Source: Panagrolaimus kolymaensis (lineage: Eukaryota > Nematoda > Chromadorea > Rhabditida > Panagrolaimidae). From it: a DNA stretch of 64,000 nucleotides. How positions within the stretch are numbered: the stretch's first letter is position 1; the number at the start of each line of letters is the position of its first letter. Position numbers and translations under genes: made by a program. The DNA lies in contig JAJQJQ010000055.1 in NCBI GenBank assembly GCA_028622995.1, positions 186,001 through 250,000 on the forward strand, written 5' to 3'. Positions 53,147-63,900 of this stretch are shown piece by piece. The notes under the pieces are model-generated. The model saw only the letters and a program-made list of their open reading frames with translations, was not told where the DNA came from and did not search any database.

Positions 53147-54344
53147 ATGCTGACATCCATTGTTTTTAAAAATATTTATCGAAACAATACTTTTGATTCC
53201 TGACCATTTCTGCTTCAATTCACGAGTGCCATTCATTCTTTCTGATGACTACTTCCTTCCTCGTGATTTTTCATATAAGTGATTCAATTTTTCAAATAAT
53301 TTTTTAATGCTCAAACTCTTTGTTTACGGGTTAATAAAACATCCCTCATTTTCTACTTTCCCATTTCAAAAAAATTAAACACAAACAAAGCTTTTCTTCT
53401 TTATTTTCGTAACTCTTTTGTTAGTAAATTTTTTACAATAATTTTTAATCATTTTTATTTTGATTCATAAAGTGGCGAAAAATGAAAGAACTAATGACAA
53501 TTTTTTTGGGAATGAAACTGTTGAATTCCATAGAAAAATCTAATTATTTTTCTTGTTTTTATCTGTGACCAATATTTCTGGATCAAAATTTATATATGAC
53601 AAAGCGAAGAAGTAAAAGTTGATAATTAATAATACACGAACAAGCATTTGTAAAAGTTGCCAATCATTTTTTTATGGTTCTGAAGAATCAACTTTTTACC
53701 TTTGAATCTATAACATATTTATTCTTACTTCCTTGCTTCCACATTTCTGCATATATTTTATTGTTTCAAGAAACAAAGATTTCATAAAAAATATCAAAAA
53801 ATTAAAATGCATTTTTTTGTTTGTTGTAAAATTGCAAATAAAAAATTTCACTGTTTGTTCTTTGATTTGGATGACAAAAAAAGAAAAAAAAAGAAAAAAA
53901 ACGTCTGCGTCATACACCATTGTTTCTCATTACAGCTGCTCCTTACATGTATAAAAAAAATCTTCAAACAATTTGCAATAAAGAGAAAAGGGAAAGAGTG
54001 GGGACAATTAAAAAAAATATTAGTAACAGTTGAAATGCATTCATTTTTCTTTCTTTTTTTTTGTTTGAAAAATTGCAAATAAATGTTTCAATTTTTGTTC
54101 TTTGACTTGGATGATAAATAATGAAAAAGAAAAAAACGTCTGCGTTATGCACCTTTGATTTTGCAGCCGCTCCTTCCCTTTATAAAAATGGCTCCAAAAA
54201 TTTTGAAGCAAAGGAAGAAAATTAAAGGGCGTGATCATTTAAAAAAATGAAACATTTCTGAACTTTGTTCGTTGCTTACATCAACAATGTTTCGAATTTT
54301 TAAAACCTTCCTGTAAAATAAAGTTTTGAAGGCGGGGTTATGAC
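53147..54344. other. Intergenic with a diverged tandem duplication
   Basis: Two related blocks at about 53808-53957 and 54037-54190 share AAATTGCAAATAAA, TTGTTCTTTGA-TTGGATGA, AAAAAACGTCTGCGT and a GCTGCTCCTT-like segment followed by TATAAAAA. No gene is supported; reading frames are Lys/Phe-rich. Confidence 0.5.
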
Positions 54345-54352
54345 CTTAAGAG

Positions 54353-55351
54353 CAGAGCTGTCGAATGTTCGAAAATCTTCGAATCGAATTTCGAAGCTTC
54401 GATTCGAAATTCGAATTTCTTCGAATCGAATTTCGAATGTTCGGTTCGAAATTCGAAAGCTTCGAATCGAATTTCGAAGATTCGATTCGAAAAATCGAAT
54501 CGAATGTTCGAAAAATTAAAGTCATTAATATAAATGAAAAAAAATTTTTATTTTGTAAAAAACTGTGAATGGAATATACATTTATGAGTTTTTAGTTGAT
54601 TTTAGTAATTTTATTTCTGCACAAAGCTTTTATTTTCAATCAATCCTGCAAAATATAAATCACTATTTTTGTTCTAAGTTAATTTTGGATATTTGCAATT
54701 CTACGAAACGAGTATTTCTGCATGAATAATTATCAAAAATCCAAAAATAGTTAGAAATCAAGCTAAACATCTGTTAGCGTTAAAGACTTATGAAAAGGGA
54801 GGAAGTAGCAATTTAACTAAAGCATTCTTGTGTTTGATAATTTTATTGTTTTTTGCCTCAAAGAAAAAATTCCTACAATTCTAAGTAAATAATACCAACA
54901 AAATTATTTTTGTGGACAAACATCCCAAACTAAAAATATTTCAAAAGAAAAAGTATTTTCGTTTTGTTGTTGCACAAAATTGCTTTTTTTATTTTGATTT
55001 TCAGTACTTTTTTGGTGAAATTTAAAGAATAAGAAAATTTTTAAGGAAAATGACTAACAAAAAGATTTTTTAGTTGAACTTTTGCAGTAAAAAAATGTTT
55101 GGCGTTAAAAATTTTGCGCCAAAATCAAATTGATTTGAAAAGCGCCGATTCGAAAAAATTCGAAATTCGAAGGTCTCGAATTCGAATTTCGAATGTTCGA
55201 TTCGAATTCGAATTTCTTCGAATCGAATTTCGAATGTTCGATTCGAAATTCGAACTTTTTGAAATTCGATTCGTTCGAAGCTTCGAAATTCGAAATTCGA
55301 TTCGAAATTCGGTTCGAAATTCGATTCGAAATTCGAAATTCGACAGCTCTG
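54353..55351. mobile_element. hAT-type non-autonomous transposon (about 1.0 kb)
   Basis: Terminal inverted repeats CAGAGCTGTCGAA at the left (54353) and its exact reverse complement at the right (ending 55351). They are flanked by a perfect 8-bp direct repeat CTTAAGAG (54345-54352 and 55352-55359). An 8-bp target-site duplication with a CAGAG terminus is the signature of the hAT superfamily. Both subterminal regions (54360-54510 and about 55140-55340) are made of dense TTCGAA/GATTCGAA/AATTTCGAA repeats. The AT-rich centre has no transposase, so the element depends on a source elsewhere. Reading frames over the TTCGAA arrays are artefacts of the repeat. Confidence 0.88.
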
Positions 55352-55395
55352 CTTAAGAGAGACTCTGCGAGTAAATTTAAAGATTTCAGAGTAAA

Positions 55396-56391
55396 GCGGT
55401 CCATTTTTTTTTAGTTTTTTTATTTTTTGTTTCGAATAGGTTTAAAATGATTAGAAAAAATTATTGACGTCAAGCTTTTTCTCAAAAAGTGAGCAGGATA
55501 TGCTAATTTTTTATATTGAAGTTGAAACCATGTATTAACTTCAAAAATTCGGCTAAATTTTTCCATGAAGTATAAAAATTTGATTTTTATCCAATATTAT
55601 GTAATAAATTGCGGGCTAATTTATGGTGTATACCATATATTTTAATGTTCAATAAAAACGAAGAGAAATTTGCATATTTAAAATTAAAATGGATGCCATT
55701 TTTTACTCTCCTTCCGTGCAAAGCTATACTACACACCAAAATAAAGCCCAGAATCTCCTCTTAATTATGGTGTAGACAAAAAAAAATTACAATGCCTCAT
55801 TAGGGATTTATTAATTTTAGAATGCTTACGACCACCGTTTTTATTGGGGAAAATGGCTTTTTTCTCTTTTTTCCTTGTTGAAAACAATTTGAACATAATG
55901 CCAAAACACAAAGAGAGAAAGTGAAGAACACCATTTTCCCCACTAAAAACGGTGGTCGTAAGCATTCTAAAATTAATAAATCCCTAATGAGGCATTGTAA
56001 TTTTTTTTTGTCTACACCATAATTAAGAGGAGATTCTGGGCTTTATTTTGGTGTGTAGTATAGCTTTGCACGGAAGGAGAGTAAAAAATGGCATCCATTT
56101 TAATTTTAAATATGCAAATTTCTCTTCGTTTTTATTGAACATTAAAATATATGGTATACACCATAAATTAGCCCGCAATTTATTACATAATATTGGATAA
56201 AAATCAAATTTTTATACTTCATGGAAAAATTTAGCCGAATTTTTGAAGTTAATACATGGTTTCAACTTCAATATAAAAAATTAGCATATCCTGCTCACTT
56301 TTTGAGAAAAAGCTTGACGTCAATAATTTTTTCTAATCATTTTGAACCTATTCGAAACAAAAAATAAAAAAACTAAAAAAAAATGGACCGC
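55396..56391. repeat. Large near-perfect palindrome, 461-bp arms
   Basis: Left arm 55396-55856 and right arm 55931-56391 are reverse complements with an unchanged centre of symmetry, so there are no net indels. Only one mismatch was noticed (around 55843, TTTTTATTGGGG versus TTTTTAGTGGGG). The 74-bp spacer is unrelated on the two sides. Arms start GCGGTCCA. Beyond them the symmetry continues in decayed form (left TTAAGAGAG...CTCTGCGAG, right CTCGTAGAACCTCTCTTAA). No coding frame is credible. It is probably a foldback-type mobile element or a recent inverted duplication; no clean target-site duplication was found. Confidence 0.9.
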
Positions 56392-56575
56392 CTGATTTGA
56401 ATCAGCTCGTAGAACCTCTCTTAAAAGCAAAGTTCATTTGGATTTGAAGTAATATAAAAGGAACAGCATTTTTAATCATAATTATAAAGCATTGGCACTA
56501 AACAAGCCTTTTGTTTAAATTAAGCAACCTTCATCTGATTCAAAAACTCCTGAGCGATTTTTCACCTTGGTTGTA

Positions 56576-58403
56576 ATGCTCTTGCTTGGGATTTTTTTCG
56601 GGCTTTTATTCTTCGGAAATTGCAAAGGTAAAATGAAATTATTTGTTCCAAATTTTTAAATAAAATAAAAATTTTGTTTAAGGTCTGGAAGTTGATCCAA
56701 TTGAAAAAACTTTAACCATTGAAACCTACTCCAGAATTTGTTTCTCTTCACGCCCGGTATTCCGCTGCCCTCATGGTTCATCAAGAACTCATGTTATTAA
56801 AAAAAATGTTACATTCATGTGTGGTAGTCGTCACCTAACTGAGCTTCATCAAATCAAGCGATTTCTTCGAAGCGGTTTTATTGTCCTTTATGAATTTCCC
56901 ACAAATCTGGATTTTGAAAAAATAAAAAAAGTTCAAGAACATCACAAATGTAGGAGTTATGAGGAAGAGGTTTGGATTTTTATATTTTATGCGCTTTTAT
57001 TAAACTATCATATTTGACTTCCTAATCAAGATATTAACCTTAAAGCTTTTTGTATCTCTAAGCTTAAAAACTTAAATAGCTTCATACCAGTAAAAAAACA
57101 ATGACAAACTTTTCTTAAAATAGAGATATTTAAAATACATCTTGGCAGCAACATCTAGTGACATATCCTTGCAAACGTCATGAATTAAACATAATCCTTT
57201 AGGAACGAGAGGTTTTTTATGGTAACTCCTTGGATTATTCGAATCAATCTTTTTACATTCCTAGTCCACCTATGAGTTGTGTTCAACGACACACCAGAAC
57301 ATCATGCCTTTCAGGCATTTCCACTGAAGAGAGAGTAGAAATCAACAAAATATGTGGCACCACTCAGTCGAATCAAAGCTTAACAATTGCGCATGGCACA
57401 TTAGCGAATATGAAAGATTCACCATGGACAGCTGCTGTCATTGGACCGAAGTAATTTTTCTAAAAATTTGCAATTTTAAAATTTGATATTTCAGTGGTCA
57501 ATCATTTTGCACAGCAGTAGTATTTTCAAACAAACATCTTTTAATTTCTCTCCATTGTTTATGGAATGAAGAAGTAATTTATAAAAAGTAAGAACTAAAA
57601 ATAATTTTTATTTACTTCTACGATTTTTAGTGTACTGAATTTTGAAGTAAAATACGGTGGAGTTTGCATTTTGAACTCAGATGTTTGTCCTGAGGCCATC
57701 CCTTCAAGTTACACATATTCTATTGAAGCTGTTTATTATCCTAAGGAATATGAAAGTGTTATATCCGGATATTATGATTTTGCAGTAATCGAAATTGTTG
57801 GTTCTTTCAAAGTAAGCTTCTTCGGTATAAAACAAAATCCACAACATAGTTTTTAGTTTGAGGGAGGGCTTTATCCTATTTGTCTTCTACAAGCCCAAGG
57901 AAGAGATATGGTAACAGAAAAAAAACGATGGGTGGAAGAAATATGTGACCCTGCCTTTGGCCTCCAACAATCAGGATTTAGTGGTGATCAAGATGGCAAG
58001 TTTAAATAACCTAATCATAGACTTCCACAAATTTATTTTTTAGCAAACCCCGCACATAATATGGGTCGGTTAAGGATTATTTCGTCAAAATTTTCAACAC
58101 CTTATGAAGAAAGAAGCGAAATATTAGTTGAATCACTGCAACCAGTAAATCAAACTGAACGTCCAACACTATTCGTTGTAAATTTTGTTTCAATTAATAT
58201 TATGACTATTAATAAAATTTCAGGGAGACAGTGGAGGTCCAACGCAATGTCGAGCAAAAGCAAGTGGTCGATTTATTTTAATAGGCAACTATAAAAGAAG
58301 ATGGAATAATGACACTACTTTAATTCCTGGACACTCAGTAATCACCTTTACACCATTTTATTGGAGAGTATTTTGCAAGATGACAAATGCTTGTTTTACA
58401 TAA
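56576..58403 (+). CDS. Secreted chymotrypsin-like (S1) serine protease with N-terminal Cys-rich domain
   Basis: Eight exons: 56576-56627, 56683-56969, 57203-57450, 57495-57587, 57631-57811, 57857-57995, 58044-58144 (or to 58174), 58224-58403, giving 426 (or 436) residues. A signal peptide of about 16 residues (LLLGIFFGLLFFG) leads. About 100 residues with several Cys but no recognised domain follow, then the protease domain: KICGTTQSN before a TIAHGTLAN segment, SPWTAAV, catalytic His216 (LLISLHC), Asp276 (YYDFAVIEI) and the Ser in GDSGGP (S370 in the shorter model). All three catalytic residues are present. The residue before GDSGGP is Pro or Phe, not the usual Cys-Gln/Lys type. Intron 6 (57996-58043) is GC-AG, with GATG|GCAAGT; GT alternatives break the frame. 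Intron 2 has a weak GAG|GTTTGG donor, so exon 2/3 joining is the least certain part. Confidence 0.82.
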
Positions 58404-58541
58404 AAAATACATTGTGTTTTACAGTTTTGAGTTCCAAATTTTTTCAAAATAAAGAATAAATTTATTTAAAACTTTTCTGATTTTTTTGACAGATCGATTT
58501 CATTTAAAATATAATAATAAAAAAAGGAGCATAATTGTAAA

Positions 58542-59840
58542 TTATTCTTTCACCTCATCTGGGGTTAATTTCAAGATTTGTTTAGCTTCAACTTGCCACG
58601 GATTTGAAAGAATGCCAGTAGAAGCGAGCGATTCAGAATTTCTAGAAACTTTAATTGTTAATAAAAAAGAAAAGAAATCTTACTCAATTCGTAAACATGA
58701 CAACTGAAACGCGAGGAAAGGCTTCTTTCCATACATACATGAATCCCATGCAGGACCTTTATAATCTTGATTTCTGATAAATGTATCGAAGCGAACAATT
58801 AAGTAATTATCCACACAACTAAAAAGTTGTCGAATTTGTCCGTTAAATGGGAATTCTAATTTTTGGGCTACTCCAGTTTCCAAATATACGACATAAATAT
58901 ATGATAAATATGTTTCATCTTTTTCCGATTGTTTCTCCTCCGACCACAGATAAAGATTTTTAGAAGTCCAAACGCCAATAGCAGGTATGTACCTCTAAAA
59001 ATTATATTTTTATTGATGAATCAAACAAAAGAATATGTAAGACTCACAAATCCATGGTTGTTACCTAAGTCTAGACAAATCGAATGTGGAAGACCTTGCA
59101 CTTGTTTTGCTGAATCCAAAAGTTGTCTGCTATTCAAATCAAAATGTGTGATTGCATCCAGAGAAGTTGAGAGGCCACTAATTAAATGACCATTCAAATC
59201 TATGCAATTAAATAAATCAATAGGGATTTGGAAGTTTGAGCCTAGTTGTTGGAATTTCAAGTTTCTTGCATTTATTTTGCAATGAATGCAATTGAAATGG
59301 GTTCCATTTTCGTCTTTTTTGTAAATTAAAAAATATAAATCTTCATCCTTTGAATTGGAGAATGCTCGATTAATTTTTGGATATCCTGCACGAGGAGAAA
59401 ATCTATTCATTAATTCACAGGTGAATTTCTCAGTTCCAGTTTTACATGTTTTAGTCGACCAATCAAGCTCAAGAATTGACCAGCTTTTCGTGGGGTCCAT
59501 TTCAACGCGCAAATCATCATCCAATTCATCTCGACATTCCAATAACATGAAGCGTGAATTTAAAGGAAGTACAGTTATTATATGTTCAGTATCTGGAGGT
59601 TGATTAAAATTGAATATACTGAAAAGCAAAAAATAGTTAGAGGCAATAAGAAAGTAAAAATATATTAAATAAATCTAACATTTTGTCGTGGTTCCCAAAG
59701 CAATCCGTAAATTCGAGCTTTGGTTGATTATCCATTTTTAGAGTAACTTCGTCGATATTACTTTTCCATTTCCAACGTCCATCCACGCATTTAAAATCTT
59801 CATAGAATCCTTCGCATTTATAAAATTCTTTAATTTCCAT
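58542..59840 (-). CDS. Unrecognised four-exon nematode gene, copy 2 (intact)
   Basis: Exons 59680-59840, 59048-59618, 58684-58994 and 58542-58641 give 380 residues; all joins are GT-AG and in frame. I do not recognise the family. The N-terminus is [16 protein letters not shown] with paired Cys and Trp (DGRWKWKSN). The middle is rich in short beta-strand-like segments, such as [62 protein letters not shown] and VDNYLIVRFDTF. This resembles successive blades of a beta-propeller (inference only). The C-terminus has [14 protein letters not shown], probably a helix. No signal peptide or TM is visible, so it is probably intracellular. It is preserved here while the copy nested at 50966-52269 is frameshifted. 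It lies antisense and immediately upstream of the truncated carrier copy, in the same relation as in the original locus. Confidence 0.75.
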
Positions 59841-60096
59841 TTTCTTTAATAAGCTAAAAACCAATGATGACTAACCCACTTTTGTTCGACCCAGAAATTT
59901 TTTGATAGAAATTTTTTTTATTGATAGATATTTTGCCATTTTTGCGGGGAAACTAAATATATGTTGAATTATTTTACGTTGCACGATCTAATTGAAAAAA
60001 AACTAAATTCCATTATTTTTTAGGACTTAAAATTTTACTTTTTATTTTTGTTTTCAAGTTTTTTTCATTGATAAATTAATTTCTTTTTTTTTGTAG

Positions 60097-60967
60097 AGCT
60101 CCATTTATGGTAATCAATCCATTTCCACTTTGAATGCAACCAAATCCATTTTACGTGAATATGGAATTCGAGGGTTATGGTTTGGTTTAGTTTAGGGTTC
60201 CATCCCCCTCCCGCCCCCTAGGGGGATCCCCCTTCCCCCCGCCGATTTTTGCTCCCCGTGCCTCCCTCCCCGTGAGCCTCAGCCCCCGTCAAAAAAATGT
60301 AACACAGGGAGGAGTATGCTAAGAAAAATCCCCCGTCATATTTACAACAAAAAATTTTTTTTTTTCAAACACCCACAGGGAGGAGTACGTGATAAAATCC
60401 CCCGTAAAAACCTCCCCGCGGCGTGTCCTCCCCTCCCTCTCCCTCCCCGTGGACCATTCCCCCGGGGGATGGAACCCTAGTTTAGTTCCAACTTTATTTA
60501 GAGATGCACCTTTTTCTGGTCTTTATTTAATGTTTTATCGCCAACAATTGGCAATGATTGAAAATCGTAAGCCTTTTTTTTAATAACTTTTTGAATCTCA
60601 TAATTTTTGATGTTTATTTTTTTTTAGATAATTTTGATATAACTCCAATTTTACGACTTTCTTGTGGAATATTTGCTGGTGTGATAGCATGTTTTATTAC
60701 TCAACCATTCGATGTATTAAAAACAACTGCTCAACTTTATCCAAAAGATTATTCATCGGTGGTTAAAACCGTTCATAAATTATATACTAATCTTGGAACA
60801 GGCGTATTTTTTAAAGGTTTTTTATTGCGTGCCAGTCGAAGGGCCTTAACTGCAGCTCTAAATTGGACATTTTTTGATGAAGTAAGCAATCAAATAATTT
60901 TTTGGAAGTTTTTTATGGTTTTAAAATATTTTTGTATTATTTTTAGCTTCTCAAACATACTTCATAA
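60097..60967 (+). pseudogene. 5'-truncated SLC25A38 copy, exons 4-6 only
   Basis: Exons corresponding to carrier exons 4 (60097-60566, interrupted by an insertion at 60191-60485), 5 (60628-60881) and 6 (60947-60967), with splice sites still intact. Exons 1-3 are absent. Coding differences from 52556-53146 are few and mostly at third positions: in exon 5 only three changes, all silent; in exon 4 two replacements (Leu to Phe in TLFRDAPFS, His to Gln in YRQQLA) plus several silent changes. The insertion puts a stop immediately after GLV-type codons (GTTTAG), so no full product is possible from this copy alone. Confidence 0.88.
60191..60479. mobile_element. GC-rich MITE-like insertion with 16-bp terminal inverted repeats
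   Basis: 289 bp of strongly C/G-rich DNA in a very AT-rich genome. Perfect 16-bp inverted ends TAGGGTTCCATCCCCC (60193-60208) and GGGGGATGGAACCCTA (60464-60479), with a 6-bp target duplication GTTTAG (60185-60190 and 60480-60485). The uninterrupted sequence survives in the parent exon at 52556-52730 (GGTTTAGTTCC), proving insertion. Two internal copies of CACAGGGAGGAGTA (about 60304 and 60374) precede a run ending in CCCCCGT. There is no coding capacity. I do not recognise the superfamily. Confidence 0.85.
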
Positions 60968-63900
60968 AAAGCAGACGATGGAGCTACAGTGTTTAGTAAT
61001 TTTTGCCTCATTCCGGTGCCATTTTATTAGCTGACTATATTCTTCGGTTATTTTTTCATATCGATGTTTGATTTTTTTTAAATATAATTTTTTAATTGAT
61101 CATATTATTAATTTACGGGTTAATAAAGGATCCCCCATTTTCCACTTTTAAATTTCACAGAAAAAGAGTAAACACAAACAAAAAAATGAAGCAATTTTAT
61201 GCATTCAAAAAAAAAGAAGCAAGAATTTTTGTTTAGATTTTTCTTAAATTTGTTGCTTTTCTTAATGCAGACGTCTTTAATCCAAAGAAGCTTGCTCGGC
61301 TTTCTTTTTGGTATGTAAAACTTTTTTGTTTATAAATTTTTGGTGCAATTATTTTTGACTCATAAATGAAACAAAAAAGAAAAAGATGCGAAAATTTGAA
61401 TGAAGTAAACATAAATTTTAAAGAATGAAAATCCAAATTTGAAGAGAATGAGCAATCTTTGTTTTTTGATTTTCTTTATAACCCGTCGCTGCTCCTAAAT
61501 CAAATTCCTATTTTGGCAAGAAAATAATTTTGCACCTGTTTAATAAATTTAAGAAATACGAGATCCTAATGTATTAATTATATATTTGTTGAGCTTTATC
61601 GTGATCAGAGTTTTTGCTGAGATGAATCGAAAATGGAATACATATTTTTTAATTTGATTATCTTTCATTCTCTCCAGTTTAAAAAATTAAATTTGCCTTG
61701 TTGAGAGATATGAAGCATCACTAGTTAACGATTTTATTAACAGGCTTCACTATCATTTGAGCTAGCGTTAAGGCTGAAAATTTATAAATAAGTTTTAAAA
61801 ATTAAAATCGAAAAGAAAATAGTCTTATTTGATATTTAAAAAGTTTCATTTTATTTTTTTAAATATGGATAGTGAAAAGCTTTATTTTTTCATGGATTTT
61901 TCTACAACGGATTACCAATAAAGTTTTTTTACAGTTAAACCACTATTTCTCTATTGCAATGTGTTTAAAAAAAGTTATCAATTATATTGTGAAGTTGGTT
62001 ATTTTTTAGATGTGTAGCAAAAGTTATTTAATTTTGCAACAAAGATTATCGTCAACTTGATTTGCTATAGCTTGCATCGATGATGACTCATTTTTTTTGT
62101 TGCAAAAAGCAAAAATCTTAATTGCCATCTTTTGTCTTCTCTTTTTTTCTTCTTCCTACGGTACATTGATCTCTCTTTCTTTCTCTCCTTTTTGCTCATC
62201 AATATTATAGTGTTGTCAATTGATATAATTAATTTACTTTTTTTCCGTTTTTTCGATTTTTTAATCCCTTTCTTTCCTCTTTTAATTTAAACTCTTTTTC
62301 ACTTTAAAAAAAGTTAGCAAGCAACAAACAAAAAAAAAGTGAGACAACAAAAATTTATATTTATTTAATTGTCTTTGCCTTGATTTTTTTTTTGCCTTTA
62401 AGTAACAACGACGACAAGCATCCTTAATCTATTACATTTATTTATCTTTAAATTTTTTTGATTTGAAAATTCGAATTTGGCCTTTTCTACCTTTGAATCA
62501 AGAATGAATAAAAGAAACAAAACCTGCCGCCTGCCGACGACGACTGAACGATCAACCAAACACCCAATATTTTTTCTTGGCTTTGATAATGTTGCAACAA
62601 AAAAAGAAAAGAAGTTCGTTCGAACGAGAACCAAGGGCGGTTGCGGGCACCATTGGTCCAAATGGTACGATGATTATATATTATAGAGGCGGAGAGATAA
62701 ATGAAAGTAATGGAACTGGAAAGAAAAAGAAGAAAAAAGATTTTTAGCTTTATGCTTTTTAAGAGCACCTAACTTCATTTTTCTATCAATATACATATTT
62801 ATTTTTGCTGCTTTAAAATCTTTTTTGCTGTTGATTTGATGTTAAGGAACAAAAAATTTTTTCTCTTTAGCTTAGCTTCCATCAAAAATGCTACCCTTTT
62901 TTTTTATCATTTCATTTTCGAATTAGCCCAAAGCTGTTGAAAAATAAAAGTGTGTGTATCGGCATCAAATTTTTTTTTGCCCGCCCTCCATTTTTTTTGT
63001 TTCCTTCAAACTATGGATGGCAATATTTTCTTTTACTTCATCATCGCCTGCTTTTCTTTAACTAAACAACAAAAAGAGCCAAAAGAAAGCTCTATCGTTT
63101 TCATCAATGTTGTCGGTCGTCGAACTTTCTTCTCAATCTATTTTCTTGGGGGAGAAAAAGAAGCAAAGCAGACGATGACAGTGAAAATATTTTTTCTTTC
63201 ATTTTGGCTGTGTTCTTCTAAACAATAGTAAAAACCATCACCGCTGGCTGCTGTTGCCACTGCCGTTGCATTTGCTCTTGCCCGATTTTTGAAGAGAAAG
63301 AAAAGAAAAGAAGAAGCATATTTTTTAATTGCAGCTGTGCCAGCTTTTTTACACTTCTCTTTTCCTTAAGAAAAAAAAATCGGGGAAGAAAAAGATCGAG
63401 ACTGATCATCTCAGCAGTCAAGGCAAAGCGAGTGAAGAAAGTTAAAATGGACACCCAACGGCCACATAGAAAACGGAGAAGAAAAAAGAACAGAGCTGCG
63501 GCGCAGCATTTTTATTCCATCTCTGATTTTTCTTCCTTTCTGTTTTCCTTTAATCTTTTTTTTGCCAAAAGGAAGAAAGTTGAGAATAGCTTCAGCAAGC
63601 AGCAGCAATCGCCAAAGCTTAATGTCCGCGTTCGTAAAATCACTTTTTTAAAGAATGAAAAAAGTGTCTACTTCCAATAATATTTTTTTTTCATAGAGAG
63701 TTAAATTTAAGGTTTTTTATTTTTTGCAAAAATAGACAGACTTTTTTTGATTATTATTTTCCTTCGACGATTTTATGTGTATTTATTTTTTTACGTTTTT
63801 ATTAAAACAAATTGGATTTTTATATAGCTACCTTATCCTTTTTTTAGGCAAAAAAGTCACTTTGTGGCAAATTTCCCCTCCATCCATTTTATCATCCATC

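Noticed and set aside
54365..55414. Frames rich in RxSxFEIR-type residues
   Set aside because: Translation of TTCGAA arrays in the hAT element; present on both strands as expected for palindromic repeats.
60191..60479. GC-rich insertion as an introner (spliceable new intron)
   Set aside because: GT and AG dinucleotides lie in the duplicated GTTTAG, but the only GT-AG pairs remove 296 bp rather than the inserted 295, so they leave a 1-bp frameshift.
60389..60583. Open frame running from the GC-rich element into carrier exon 4
   Set aside because: Fusion by chance of the insertion with the carrier frame ([14 protein letters not shown] part); no upstream coding context.
62398..63680. Several 65-93 residue frames near the right edge
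   Set aside because: Low complexity, overlapping on both strands, no splice-linked continuation.
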